In this document: in pieces, positions 37,012 to 47,577 of the stretch
How positions within the stretch are numbered: the stretch's first letter is position 1
How the letters are laid out: every line of letters starts with the position of its first letter
Assembly (NCBI RefSeq): GCF_001625195.1
Contig: NC_054391.1
Coordinates: 2,232,001 to 2,296,000 of the forward strand
Length of the DNA: 64,000 nt
DNA from: Drechmeria coniospora
Taxonomy: Eukaryota > Ascomycota > Sordariomycetes > Hypocreales > Ophiocordycipitaceae
Direction: 5' to 3'
Translations under genes and position numbers: made by a program
The notes under the pieces: model-generated
Database searches by the model: none
Told to the model about the DNA's origin: nothing
Seen by the model: only the letters and a program-made list of their open reading frames with translations

Positions 37012-40000
37012 ATGGATTCCACTAAGGAAGGTTAGGCTACTAAAACACCCATTATATCGGAACTTAAGGCAATTATTTAAAGGCAATAACTATAGTATAA
37101 TAATCTTTCCAATCGGTTCAACCAACTTACGGAACAATTAAACAACACCATTATACCAATTCAAAAACGCCTTAACAAAATAGAGCCCGAACATATACCT
37201 ATCCAAGGAATCCCAATATACAGTAGTAGTACTACTACTACTAAGGTAACTAATTTAAGCTCTAATATTAAGCTATCCAAGAAGGTATTCTTATTCCTAG
37301 AGTATACTAAGCTTAAAGATACTAAGAACTTTAACTTATAGGAATAATTACTTTCCATCTAACTTAGTTCCCTTCGCCTAGAGGAATTTCTAAAAAACCC
37401 ATTAATTACTATTAGTTACTTATATTATAATTAATACTCCCTACTTATGCTACTTCGGGATAGCTATTCTAAGGGCCCGCAAGTATTAATTGCATAGATT
37501 TATAACCCAATAGATACCTATCTATCGCTAAAACAATAGTACTTAAAGGGCCAGGCAGCCTAACGTTACAATCTCTACGATTCCTATTACAACCTTACAC
37601 TTAAAGGGTACAAAGGAACACTTAAGGCGTTTAATTTAGAATTCAACAGCTACCTTACCCGACTTTAACTTACTGGAGTAAGTATTAACCCTTTAGATTA
37701 GGCAAATCGATACCTTATAACTATTAGTCCTATTTTCTTACAATAGGCTACAATATAATGCAATAATCTCCAAACTAATACTATCTTGGGGATTAATATA
37801 GTATCCCTTAACTTACAATACCTTTAGACTAACTTACTAGAAAAACATTAAAATCCTAATAGTCCTAGTTTCCAAGCATTTAGTTACAGGATAACTCAAC
37901 TACCCAAAACACTAGACAATAGGTCTACTAGACCTAGTCGACCCAACCGACCCAACCGACCCAATCGACCTAACTAACCCAATTAACCTAATTCACCTAA
38001 TCGACCCAATCGACCCAAATAATACAATCGAACCAAAAACCATACACTAAACAAGGGTACTACTAGTTTTCTAACTAGTAACTACAGCCTATCAACTGGC
38101 TGTATAGGGTTACCTAATTCCTATTAGGAATTAGATACCGACTCTAATTCCGAATAAGAATTGGTACTATTACCCGATTTAGGGAATATTGGTATAACAT
38201 ATTGTGTTAATAATAACGATACGTACCGAATGGGCCTACTTTACGATACTGGCTCAACCTATTATTTAGTTAACAACCGGCTTAAGTTTATAACTTTCCG
38301 ACCTATTGCAAAATCCTAAGCAAAACCAATTACAACAGGAGGTAGTCCAATTTATCCTAAAGGTATTAGCTATACTAAATTTACTATACTAATTCGTACT
38401 AATCTATCTATCTATAGTACTCTTGTTTTACAAGAAGCACTATATATTCCGAAATTAAAGGTTAGTATTATTAGTAGAATTCGCCACTATACGTCTGGAG
38501 GAATACTTATTAAGGAATATCTATATAACTTAAATCGACAGTTATACGGACTCCTTAACTTTCAGAAATACGGCTTCTTCCTACAACAGCAAGGTCAATA
38601 AACGCCCTATCTAACGAAATCAAATACTTCCCACTCTAGCTACTACAGTAGCTACGGAATTACAGTCGAAATTCCCTCCTAACCCCCCCCTTGGGCTACC
38701 GAAGCAAAGGATTAGTCGGTACCTTTATTGGTGCCTCGGTCGGTACCTTCCCTGGTACTTCGGTCGGCACCTTCCATAGTACCTCGGTCGGTACCCAGAT
38801 CGGTACCTAGCCTAACTATTAGTTCGGCTACACTAAGGGACCTTACTAAGGCTACCCTGTTCAAAGACCCTATAGAAGACCCAATCCCTATAGAGGCAAC
38901 AGACTAACTAGTAGTCCCAACTACTAGTCTTAGGGAACAAGTTCTTCTAACTACTTATTCGGAATCCAATAACTAGTCTTACCAAAGACTATTGCAACAA
39001 GCGGGCATTTAGTATATTCGACTAGGATACATTAGTCTCCTACTCTTAAAAAAGACCAGTAGTATTACTACTAGGTTGCCTAACTTTTAGACTATTCAGG
39101 CTACCGATTTCCAATGCCTTACCTATATTTAGGCCAAATCCACTAGACGCTAGTCTAGGGATCCTATTAACGATCCAGACTACGTTCTTAATTTAATTGC
39201 AGGTAATATATTTAGGATTCGACTAGTATCCTATAATCGTAAGTCTATAGGTCTTATACTAATTAATTGAAAATCCCGCTTCCGTTAGGTATTAATCTTA
39301 CCCAACAAGGAGGGATTAACTATTCTTTAGGCTATTCGGAATCTCTTCAAAAGCCTTAAACGATAGTATAACTATTACCCAAAACAGTTATTTTTCGATA
39401 AGAGTATAGAAATTAATATATTGCTCTAGACTTAGTTGGGTAAGAAAGGAATTCTATTTAATACATCTTACCTATATATACCCGAACAGAACGGACTTAC
39501 CGAACGGTCTATACGAGTTATCCTAGACCGACTACGTGCAATAATAATCTGGGTAGGCCTTCTACTTTTCCTTTAGTCTACCGTTCTTCCTGCTATAGTT
39601 AATCTTATTAACTATACTACAATTTCGAATCGGGATTTAAGTCCCTACCAATTACTAAAGCAGGAATTATAGGGACTAAAAATACCACTAAATCTTACGG
39701 CCTATAAGGCTATTGGTGCATATTGCGAAGTCCTAATTCCTTATCAGAAACGGATTTAAAGTACTAAACTAGTATCCCGAACAGAACCAGCAAGGCTACT
39801 AGCTACGCTAGGTTCAAAAATATACCTTATATATGTGCCTTCTAGGAGGTCGGTTACAAAAACTACCTTCCTAAAAATCCTAGAAGGTATTGGCCCTATC
39901 TCCCAAGGGCTTCCCCAACTACCAAGTCCTAGTATTAAAGGACTAGAGTCAGAGGGGGAAATTAAGATAGTAGATTTAACTACTACTATCTCGTAAAGCA

Positions 40001-42198
40001 ACTCCAGTCCCCTAACACCTAGGGAGACAGAGGGGGCTACTAGTCCTACTAGGACCAGTAGACCTACTAGTCCTACTAGGACCAGTAGACCTACTAGTCC
40101 TACTAGGACTAGTAGGTTGCAACTAGCCAACGGACCGACTAGTCCTACTAGGACTAGTAGGTTGCAACTAGCCAACGGACCGACTAGTCCTACTAGGACT
40201 AGTAGGTTGCAACTAGCCAACGGACCGACTAGTCCTACTAGGACTAGTAGGTTGCAACTAGCCAACGGACCGACTAGTCCTACTAGGACTAGTAGGTTGC
40301 AACTGGCCAACGGACCGACTAGTCCTACTAGGACTAGTAGGTTGCAACTGGCCAACGGACCGACTAGTTCTGCTAGGACTAGTAGGTTGCAAGAGGCCAA
40401 CGGACCGACTAGTCCTACTAGGACTAGTACTACAGAGGGGGTCCTAGCCCAACCAACAGAGGATCTACCAGATACCTCTCTTCTAGATAAACCTAAATTA
40501 GAAGACAATTCTAATTCAGTAGATTTCAACCTAGCATGCTGGATTAAGAACCTATACTACCAAGCTAAGGCAAAGTAACTACTAGTTAGTAGTAAGCCTA
40601 CTAGCTGGAAGCAGGTACTTAAATTAAACAACAAAGACCAGTGGATAAGTACTATATTCTCTGAATTTCAGTAACTTATCCTGGTAGGAGTATTTTATTT
40701 TATCCTACTTTAAGAAATACTAACTAGTAGACAACTCCTTAAAAGCCGTCTTATCCTACGAGTCAAAAAGGACTAGCAAAACAATCCTATTAAATTCAAA
40801 GTACGTTTAGTAACCAAAGGATTTATACACATCGAAGGTCTTAACTACCTAAAGACCTTTGCAGCTATAGGTATTCCTCCTACCTAAAGGATACTACTAG
40901 CTCTTACTACCCAGAATAATTAGTACATTAAATAAATCGACTTTATTGGTACTTTCCTTAACAGTAAGCTACCTAAAGTTAATTTCCTTAAAATGCCTAA
41001 TGGACTAAAAGTATTTATTAGTCTTAACAAGACTAATAATATAGGTAAGTAACTAGCTAAGCTAGGCTACAACCTAATAGTTAAATAAGGCATTCTTTTA
41101 AAGAAAGTACTCTATAGTCTTAAACAAGGACCTAAAGAGTAGCAAGATATACTTTCCAAACTGCTCTAACAATATAGATATTGCCCTCTTATATCCGATC
41201 TAGCTATCTACTATAATAGTACTACTAGTACCTATATAGTTAGCTATATTAACGACTATTTGCTTATTGGGCCGAACCTTATATATATTAATAAGTTAAA
41301 ACAAAAACTATATAAGGTTTACCCAATTAAAGATTACGGGCAGGCTGCATTCTTCTTAGGCATATAGATTAGCCGAACAACTAAGGGTATTACCCTTAGT
41401 CAAAAGGGGTATATCGAAGAAGTACTATTGCGATTTAGGCTAGAGGGGGCTAAGGCGGTAGCAATACTATTACAGCTAGGTATACTTAAACAAGCTATAA
41501 TAATACCTCTTCCTCCCTTACCCGCAACCGACCAATTAGTATACCAATAGATAGTTAGGACCCTAATATACCTAATGCTATTAACCCGACCAGACACAGC
41601 CTTTGCAATCCAATAGCTATCTCGGTATATGCATTAGGCTACTAGTCTCTAACTATTAACCGGTAAGAACCTTCTTCGATATCTAAAAGGAACTATAGAC
41701 CTAGCTATTTGCTATTGGTCTAAGTCCCTAGTACCTAGCCTATCTGGATTTTCAGACAGCGACTTTGCAGGTAACTTAGATTCCTCTAAGTCTACCTATA
41801 GGTACCTCTTTACCCTAGTAGGTAGACTAATCTACTGGAAGTCAAAAAGGGCAAGCACAATTGCTCTTTTAACTATAGAGGTAGAATCCAATACCCTACT
41901 AGAAGCAATTCGGGAACTTAAATAGCTGGATAGTCTATTTACAGAAATAGGTAAAAGTCTTCAAAAACCCATTCTACTTCTATGCAATAACAATAGATCC
42001 ATCTCTAATACCAACAACCTAAATCAGCACTCTTGCACTAAGTACACCTTACTAAAGTTTCGGTACATTCGGCAAGAAGCAATAAGTAGCTTGGCTAAAA
42101 TCAGCTATCTCGATACTAAGTTAATACCTACCGATAGTCTTACTAAGGCCCTTACTGCTAATCTCTTCTAACGATACCTTGGCCTACTAGGTCTTTAA
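37012..42198 (+). pseudogene. Cop1-a gag-pol polyprotein (copia order), RIP-broken
   Basis: Single frame of about 1728 codons from ATG at 37012 to TAA at 42196, with many TAG/TAA. Order: gag; an Arg-Pro-Asn repeat (37940-38030) where a zinc knuckle is usually found; protease GLLYDTGSTYYLVNN (near 38240); a Pro/Ser linker with 12-bp repeats (~38715-38800); integrase core with NKEG (39306) and EQNGLTERSI (39487); the 45-bp minisatellite; RT with LYSLKQGPKE (41111) and YINDYLLIG for YVDD (41245); RNase H with GFSDSDFAGNLDSSKSTY (41748). The integrase-before-RT order is diagnostic of Ty1/copia. Confidence 0.88.
40039..40431 (+). repeat. 45-bp coding minisatellite between integrase and RT of Cop1-a
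   Basis: Units start at 40096, 40141, 40186, 40231, 40276, 40321, 40366 and 40411, preceded by ~30-bp variants. Each begins AGTCCT-ACT-AGGACT, a perfect hairpin with an ACT loop, and encodes 15 residues rich in Thr/Ser/Pro/Arg (SPTRTSRLQLANGPT). The unit length keeps the frame. An open antisense frame here is a by-product of the repeat. Confidence 0.9.
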
Positions 42199-42242
42199 AG
42201 GATTCCTATTTAGCAGTACCCTTACTAGCTAAATAGAGGGGG

Positions 42243-43157
42243 TGTTAAAATTACTAGTATTTATACTAGTAAGACTACCTAAATAGGATACTATCCTATG
42301 TATTGCTATTTGCAATACCAGGCAGCAGTACTACTGCTTACCCATATACTACTACTGTACTGTACGTATAGGTAGTATATCGAGTTAACGAATTGCACTT
42401 ACTATACAAATTCTCCTCGCTCCGACTTAGTACAATTAATAGTAGTACTACTGCCCAGCTAATTTACTACTATCGCACGTTACGTGCAAAGTAGTACTTA
42501 GTCGACCAAGCAAGATTATTAATCGGGCCGTTAATTAACGCGCTCCTAACTACTACTAGTAGTTGCCCGCTAACAGTACTACTATTGCGCGGGAGGACCT
42601 ACCTAACTGTAACTAGCAGTTGCTTGCCAGTAGTACTACTACTGGCCCGCTCGACTACTGCAGTACTACTGCTATACTATCGCAACCGAACCCTAATACT
42701 AATCAACCCTGCTAGTTACAACCAACTTACAGTATAACTTAACCAGAGTATTTAGAGCTGCATTAAATGCAAGCAGATTATTCGGAGATGCATTGTATAG
42801 AATTAGACAGAATTCCAATACGTACACATTGTACTAATTGAGGTACTACCTCTTAGGTATAAAATAGTCCTCCCTTTCCTACACTCTTAAATAGTTAGGT
42901 ACACACAATACACGCACGCACGCAAGCAAAGTACAAGAAACACAATAGTCTTTCTTTTCTAAATCGTCCCTTAGCACTACTATTTAACTTATTCAAATCT
43001 GTATTCTCTGCCCAGTTACTAACTGGTGCACTTCCTGCTGTTACTAACAGCCTCGATTGATATCCATTTTGGATAGTCCGTGCAACTGAACTTCTACTGC
43101 GCACCCTTCCTATTTTACCCCTTTATTCCAAGAGGTAATTCCCCTTTCATTTTAAGA
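42243..43157 (+). repeat. Cop1-a 3' LTR
   Basis: 915 bp. The perfect hairpin GCCAGTAGT/ACTACTGGC with loop ACT lies at 42626-42646. An antisense open frame of 69 codons near its end recurs in other Cop1 LTRs and is not a gene. Confidence 0.9.
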
Positions 43158-43240
43158 GTAAGTCTACCTAAATTAAATTAAATAATACTAACTAAGGAGT
43201 CTCTAGAATAGTACTAAGACAGTCCCTATAGGAGGGGGAA

Positions 43241-43491
43241 TAATTATAAGGCTAGACGTATAGGTAAAGCCCAGGTAAATAGGGGCGTATAGGTAAAGCC
43301 TAGGTAGATAGAAAGGTAGGGCAGCCTAAGAGTAGGATATACTCCGGCTACAAAAGGAACGTAAGTCTAAAAACTTAAGAAGGGTTAAGCTTTAGTCTTA
43401 AATACTACTTTATTTCTAAAAGAAAGCTTACTTACTTACTTAACTATTGTTAACCTATCCGCGCATTACAGTTATAAAGCTCTCGAATACA
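43241..43491 (+). repeat. Gyp2 3' LTR with preceding purine tract
   Basis: 251 bp, taattataaggc to cgaataca, less RIPed than the 5' copy. The aggagggggaa tract at 43230-43240 primes plus-strand synthesis in this type of element. Confidence 0.75.
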
Positions 43492-44409
43492 GTACTACTA
43501 TAATATATAAAGCTAGCTAGTTAGTATAAGAAAGGTAGGTATATATTGTCTATTAGTAGAGATAGCCTTAATAGCTATTGCTAACTCTTTATTCTTAAGT
43601 ATACTAAAGAAATAAGCTCTTTTTCTTTTCGTTATAATAAATTAGTCTTTACTAACCCTAATTCGGAAGCCTATTTTGTCTATATTCCAAATGTCTATAG
43701 GGGGGATACCTTTACTTTTAATTACCTATTATTATTATAGTATCGGGCTTAGCCCGATATAGGAGAACGGAGGGAACCAAGGGACCCACTAGGAGGAACG
43801 CACACAACTAGAAGCCCTAGTTGCTAAGTAGTTTTCCTATTCTTTAAGTCTTTTAATAAACATTATTGAGAGTCCTAGAGCAGTCGCCTAGCAACTCTGT
43901 AATAATTATAGCTATTAAAAGTAGGATATAACTATATCTATATCCTTAGAGGCCTAGCGGTTTAAATTAAGCTTCTTTTAGTATTGCCTTATATATTAAT
44001 ACCGTTAAATAAATCTTATAGTCTAATTCTTTCCAATAGTTAGGGCTAGGGCTAAGGAATTTAGTAATACGCTCTCCGATAGAATATAATTTACAGTATC
44101 TATAATAAACTCTAAACGAAAAGTAAAATTAGTAGTATTAAGCCTATTAATATATCAATATAATACCTTTTCTTCTAGCCGACTTAGCGTAGTATTATGG
44201 CCTTAAATATTAGTCTTTGGACTAATACCGGATAGTTATTGTTATAGGCGCTAACGAGGGATTTTAAATATTCGGGCAACCTTTGTAATTTTTTCGTTAG
44301 GAAACTTATTAAGATAATCTATAGCCTCTTGGGTACATATCTTAACTATTGGAATATCTATAGCTATTGTAGTTATAAAGATATTAGAAATTGAAGATAA
44401 AGGAGGGAA
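43492..44409 (-). pseudogene. Transposase N-terminal half (pogo/Fot1), RIP-broken
   Basis: On the minus strand from about 44310: a helix-turn-helix like VARIFKIPR, then RLEEKVLY and GKN*TIRF (CENP-B-type DNA-binding pattern), then the first catalytic Asp in NIDKIGFRIRVSKD (codon at 43680-43678). Most stops are TAG where Fot1 relatives have Trp or Gln. It is split by a solo Gyp1 LTR and continues in 7025-6046. Confidence 0.75.
43733..43904 (+). mobile_element. Solo LTR of Gyp1 with target duplication attat
   Basis: 172 bp, tattatagtatcggg to ctgtaata, flanked by attat at 43728-43732 and 43905-43909. It inserted into the transposase DNA and later lost its body by LTR-LTR recombination. Confidence 0.92.
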
Positions 44410-44478
44410 AAAGTACGCAATCCGGTAGGGTACGCGCTATAATAGTAAGTACTACCTTTAGGTAGGGCGTAGTACGAG
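44410..44478 (-). repeat. Right TIR of the Fot1-like transposon
   Basis: Inverted copy of 5977-6045, followed by TA at 44479. Differences are transitions (for example ctacctttaggtag for ccacctttaggtgg), consistent with RIP at this end only. Confidence 0.88.
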
Positions 44479-44788
44479 TAGTAGTTTAGTTCAAATTACA
44501 AGAGCAGTTTACTGCTAGTAAGCCCTACTATTATTGCTTAAGCAAACTATAAATATACTCCGTACGGAGTACAGTATTAATTAATATAAGTATATATACT
44601 TATGTACGGAGTATACTTATATAAGTATGCACGTAGAATAATAAATACTAAGTAGGAGTACTAGTATTACAGGTACTCCATAGTTAAGTTCAAGAATTCC
44701 ATAATAATACTTACGTAAGTATATGTACTTACTTGTACTTATATATAAGAATTCGTACTATACTCTACTAGAAATTTAATACTAAGTA

Positions 44789-44833
<45 letters not shown>

Positions 44834-45099
44834 AAATAAATAATACTATATATAATAATACTTTAAATAGTTAATATACGTATTAATATTAAGAATAAGT
44901 ATTTAAATAACTTAAAAATAATTATAAGTAAGTATATATATATATATATAATAAAAAAAAATTAATTACTACTAAGCTAAATCCTATATAAAAGTATATA
45001 TTATAATATTAAACTAAGTATAACTATATAATAGAGAATAAAATAAAATAATAAACTTACTTAAGGAGTATATATAAAAAGAAAGCTTTAATTAATAAA
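44479..45099. other. AT-rich spacer with a 16-bp palindrome and (AT)n runs
   Basis: No gene seen. TACTCCGTACGGAGTA at 44556-44571 is a perfect palindrome; half-sites such as gtacggagtatac recur at ~44605. An (AT)n run spans ~44792-44829 and a shorter one ~44936-44950. Around 45000-45090 the text is nearly pure A/T. Confidence 0.5.
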
Positions 45100-45172
45100 T
45101 AAGTTTTCTTTCTTTAAGTCCTTTAGTAAACTTTATTAAGATTTTTATAGTAATTACTTAATAATTGTATAA
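45100..45172 (+). repeat. Fragment of a forward Gyp1 LTR
   Basis: tttctttaagtcctttagtaaac onwards follows the second half of the Gyp1 LTR with AT-shifts. It lies head to head with the reverse LTR that starts at 45179. Confidence 0.5.
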
Positions 45173-45675
45173 TATTTATATTAAGGAGTTACTAAGAAAC
45201 TGCTTTAGGGCTCTTAATAATGTTTATTAAAAGACTTAAAGGAAGGAAAACTACTTAATAACTAGGGCTTTTAGTTATATATATTCCTTTTAGTAGGTCC
45301 CTTAGTTCCCTTTATTCTCCTATATTGGGCTAAGCCTAATACTAAAAGTAAAATCTATTTATAGCTATAGCTAAACTACCCCTCCTTAGGCTAGCTTTCC
45401 TAATCTATAGCTCCCCTAAAATAATTTTTTTTAGGTATTTATTAAGCGCTTAATATATATGGCCTTTTCCTTATTTTATCCTCCTCTTAGGAGTTTACTA
45501 ATTACTTAAAGTAACTATTTCCGCTTTGCTTTAACTCCTTATTAGGTATTTATTAAGTACTTAAAGGTAACTAGCTCTATCTTACTTTATTCCCTCCTTA
45601 AGTATTTACTAAGTACCTAAGGTACTTAGCCTTACCTTACTTTTCCCCTTTATAGCTCTTTTTATATTAATCTTT

Positions 45676-47577
45676 TTGTTTTTTTTCTTATTATACTTTA
45701 TTATTCCTCCTTCCTTTAATTATTATACCTATTTATCTTTTAGCTCCTTACTATATAATTTTATTACTAATTCTTTTATTACCTCCTATTATACTTTTTT
45801 CTATTATTATTATTCCTCCCTTATAAAGTTAGTTATTACTTTCTTATTAGGGCCGTTTTATATATACTTTAAGCAGTTAGCTAATAGGATAGTATTAGTA
45901 GGAATTATTAATCTCTTTCTTACTATTATTACTCCTCCTTTATAGAGGATTTTATTTACCTTTTTATTATTATTACTACTACTATTATATCTATTGCTAT
46001 AAGTACTTCCCCCCCTTCCCTTAGGTATAGTTTGGGCCCTTATTATAGCTACTATACCAATAAGTCGGACTACTATTATGCTTTAGGTAAATACTTAATA
46101 AAGGGTAACTCCTTTAATAAGAAGTTTATACCTTTAGAGGAGGTATATAGAATATACCTCCTTTATATTAATTACCTTATTACTAGTAGCTATAATAACT
46201 ATATATTAGGCTATAGTACTAATTACTATATATATATATATATATATACTAAATATATTTAGGTACTATATTTATTTACTACATACCTTTAGCTATATTA
46301 CGCTTTATATAACCTTTATACTTACGCTTAGCGTAATATTTATATTTTAGTGAAGGCCTATTTTAAGGTTAAATCTATATTAAGTACTTATATTATCCTT
46401 TTGCTTAAAATTTTAGCCTTAGGTTAGGTTTAGGCTTATACTTTAGCTTTAGCTAAAGTAAAGCCTACCCCTATATATTTTACTTATATTGTTACTCCTA
46501 TATTAGGTATTATTTTCCCTTTTACTATTACTAATAATAATTCTTGCAATTTGGGTGCGCAAGAGGAGGGGTAGTGGAAGTATATCGCACGGACCAGGGA
46601 ATCAATCAAGCTGTTAGTAACAGCATAAGGGGAACCAGTTAGTAACTGGGTAAGAGTGCAAACTTGGTAGTACCAAATTATACAAACGAATGCGATTATA
46701 TTTCAAAAAGGAGAAACTATTCTAAGGGAATGGCTACTGCCTTATATAGGTGTAGAAGTGCAGTAAAGACTGTTCCAGCTTGTTCCATAAGTAGGGTAAG
46801 TAACATTCCGGCTTATTCCAAGAAGTTCCAGCTTATTCCATAAGTAGGGTAAGCAACATTCCGGCTTATTCCAAGAGGTTCCAGTACATTCCATAAGTAG
46901 GGTATGGAATATTCTAGAATATTCTAGAATGTTCTAGAGCATTCTGTACTATACCTAATTAGGCAAGTATCTCTGACAAATAGTTTAGAGAAATAGTATG
47001 TTGTATACTATTAGTCAGCTCTGTATACTTACTTATACTCTCAGTATAGTATAGTATATCTGCCAGCAGTAGTACTTCTGGCAGTTGCTACTGGTAGTAG
47101 CAATAATAGGATAGTATCCTATTTGGGTAGTCTTACTAGTATAAATCCTAGTATTTTAACAATAATAATTTAAACTATACCCTTATTCTTACTACTAATA
47201 CCTTAACTCTAACTTAGGCTAGTAATTTATTTTAGTATTATACTAAGTATATAGCTTAATATATTTATTTAGGGTATAGTTTAGGTCCTAATAGGTATCT
47301 AAAGTAATATATATAGTCTTACCTACTATTAGTAAGTATAGGAAGGTATTAGTTTTAAATTAGTAGCTACTTTAGCTAAAATATATTATAATATCTATAA
47401 GTTATATAAGTCTTATATAAATAGTTCCCTTTTATTATATTATTTTACCCCTTTTACTTTTTATATTACTTATAATAATAATAGTTTATATCTATTTTAT
47501 ATAAATAATATAACTTTATTATATTACCTTATTGCTTTTACCCTTTATATTACCTATTTTACTTCATTGTTATAGAG
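45676..47577 (+). pseudogene. Antisense accessory frame of Gyp1-c (reads on +), interrupted by Cop3
   Basis: The open part 46032-46262 keeps the outline of the Cys-rich segment (YTNKSD, ALGKYLIKG, FIPLEEV, TKYI) with essentially all Cys codons turned to Tyr (TGT/TGC to TAT/TAC). The frame continues past the Cop3 LTR to 47577. Homology to 20958-19657 is clear in order and spacing. Confidence 0.5.
46542..47161 (-). mobile_element. Solo LTR of Cop3 with target duplication ataat
   Basis: 620 bp, reverse orientation, tcttgcaatttggg to gtattttaaca, flanked by ataat at 46537-46541 and 47162-47166. It is related to Cop2 at both ends but different in the middle, where a phrase like ttccagcttattccataagtagggtaag recurs three times (46780-46900). 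Little RIP damage, so it is younger than its host copy. Same family as the LTR at 63805. Confidence 0.9.

Larger units (their letters stand above)
35817..43157 (+). mobile_element. Cop1-a: complete copia element
   Basis: LTRs at 35817-36721 and 42243-43157, flanked by gtaag on both sides (35812-35816, 43158-43162). The LTR ends are therefore fixed as TGTTAAAATTAC ... TTTTAAGA. Primer site at 36722, one gag-pol frame 37012-42198, and the purine tract aatagaggggg just before the 3' LTR. RIP damage is moderate. Confidence 0.93.
7026..43491 (+). mobile_element. Gyp2: Ty3/Gypsy chromovirus, heavily RIPed and split by other elements
   Basis: About 251-bp LTRs lie at 7026-7276 and 43241-43491; they align along their whole length with mostly transition differences. 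A purine tract (aggagggggaa, 43230-43240) stands just before the 3' LTR. Internal order on + is gag, reverse transcriptase, RNase H (7290-10575), then integrase and chromodomain (31873-33450). The gap between is Gyp3, whose actaa duplication lies at 10576-10580 and 31868-31872. Cop1-a interrupts the 3' region with gtaag duplications at 35812-35816 and 43158-43162. No convincing duplication for Gyp2 itself was found; gtact follows the 3' LTR but the left side does not match. Confidence 0.8.
5977..44478 (-). mobile_element. Fot1/pogo-like DNA transposon split by nested retrotransposons
   Basis: The two ends are inverted copies of a 69-bp TIR flanked by TA at 5975-5976 and 44479-44480, the duplication expected for the Tc1/mariner superfamily. 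Removing Gyp2 (about 7026-43491) and a 172-bp solo LTR plus its 5-bp duplication leaves about 1.86 kb, a normal size for Fot1-like elements. The remaining halves read on the minus strand as a pogo-type transposase. This is the outermost, hence oldest, layer of the nest. Confidence 0.85.
45179..47577 (-). mobile_element. Gyp1-c: reverse 3' end of a Gyp1 element
   Basis: Reverse LTR at 45179-45349, then the 3' region read backwards (45350-46541 and 47162-47577), interrupted by a solo Cop3 LTR. It stops where the LTR of Gyp1-d begins (47578), within the antisense accessory frame, so the pol part is absent here. Strongly AT-shifted. Confidence 0.75.

Noticed and set aside
39756..40529. 257-codon minus-strand frame with many LVGLVGPLASCNLLV repeats
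   Set aside because: Antisense shadow of the Cop1 minisatellite; the same effect appears at 57192-57575 in Cop2.
44792..44829. (AT)n run as a replication origin
   Set aside because: Simple AT repeats are common in RIPed DNA; no other origin feature is visible.
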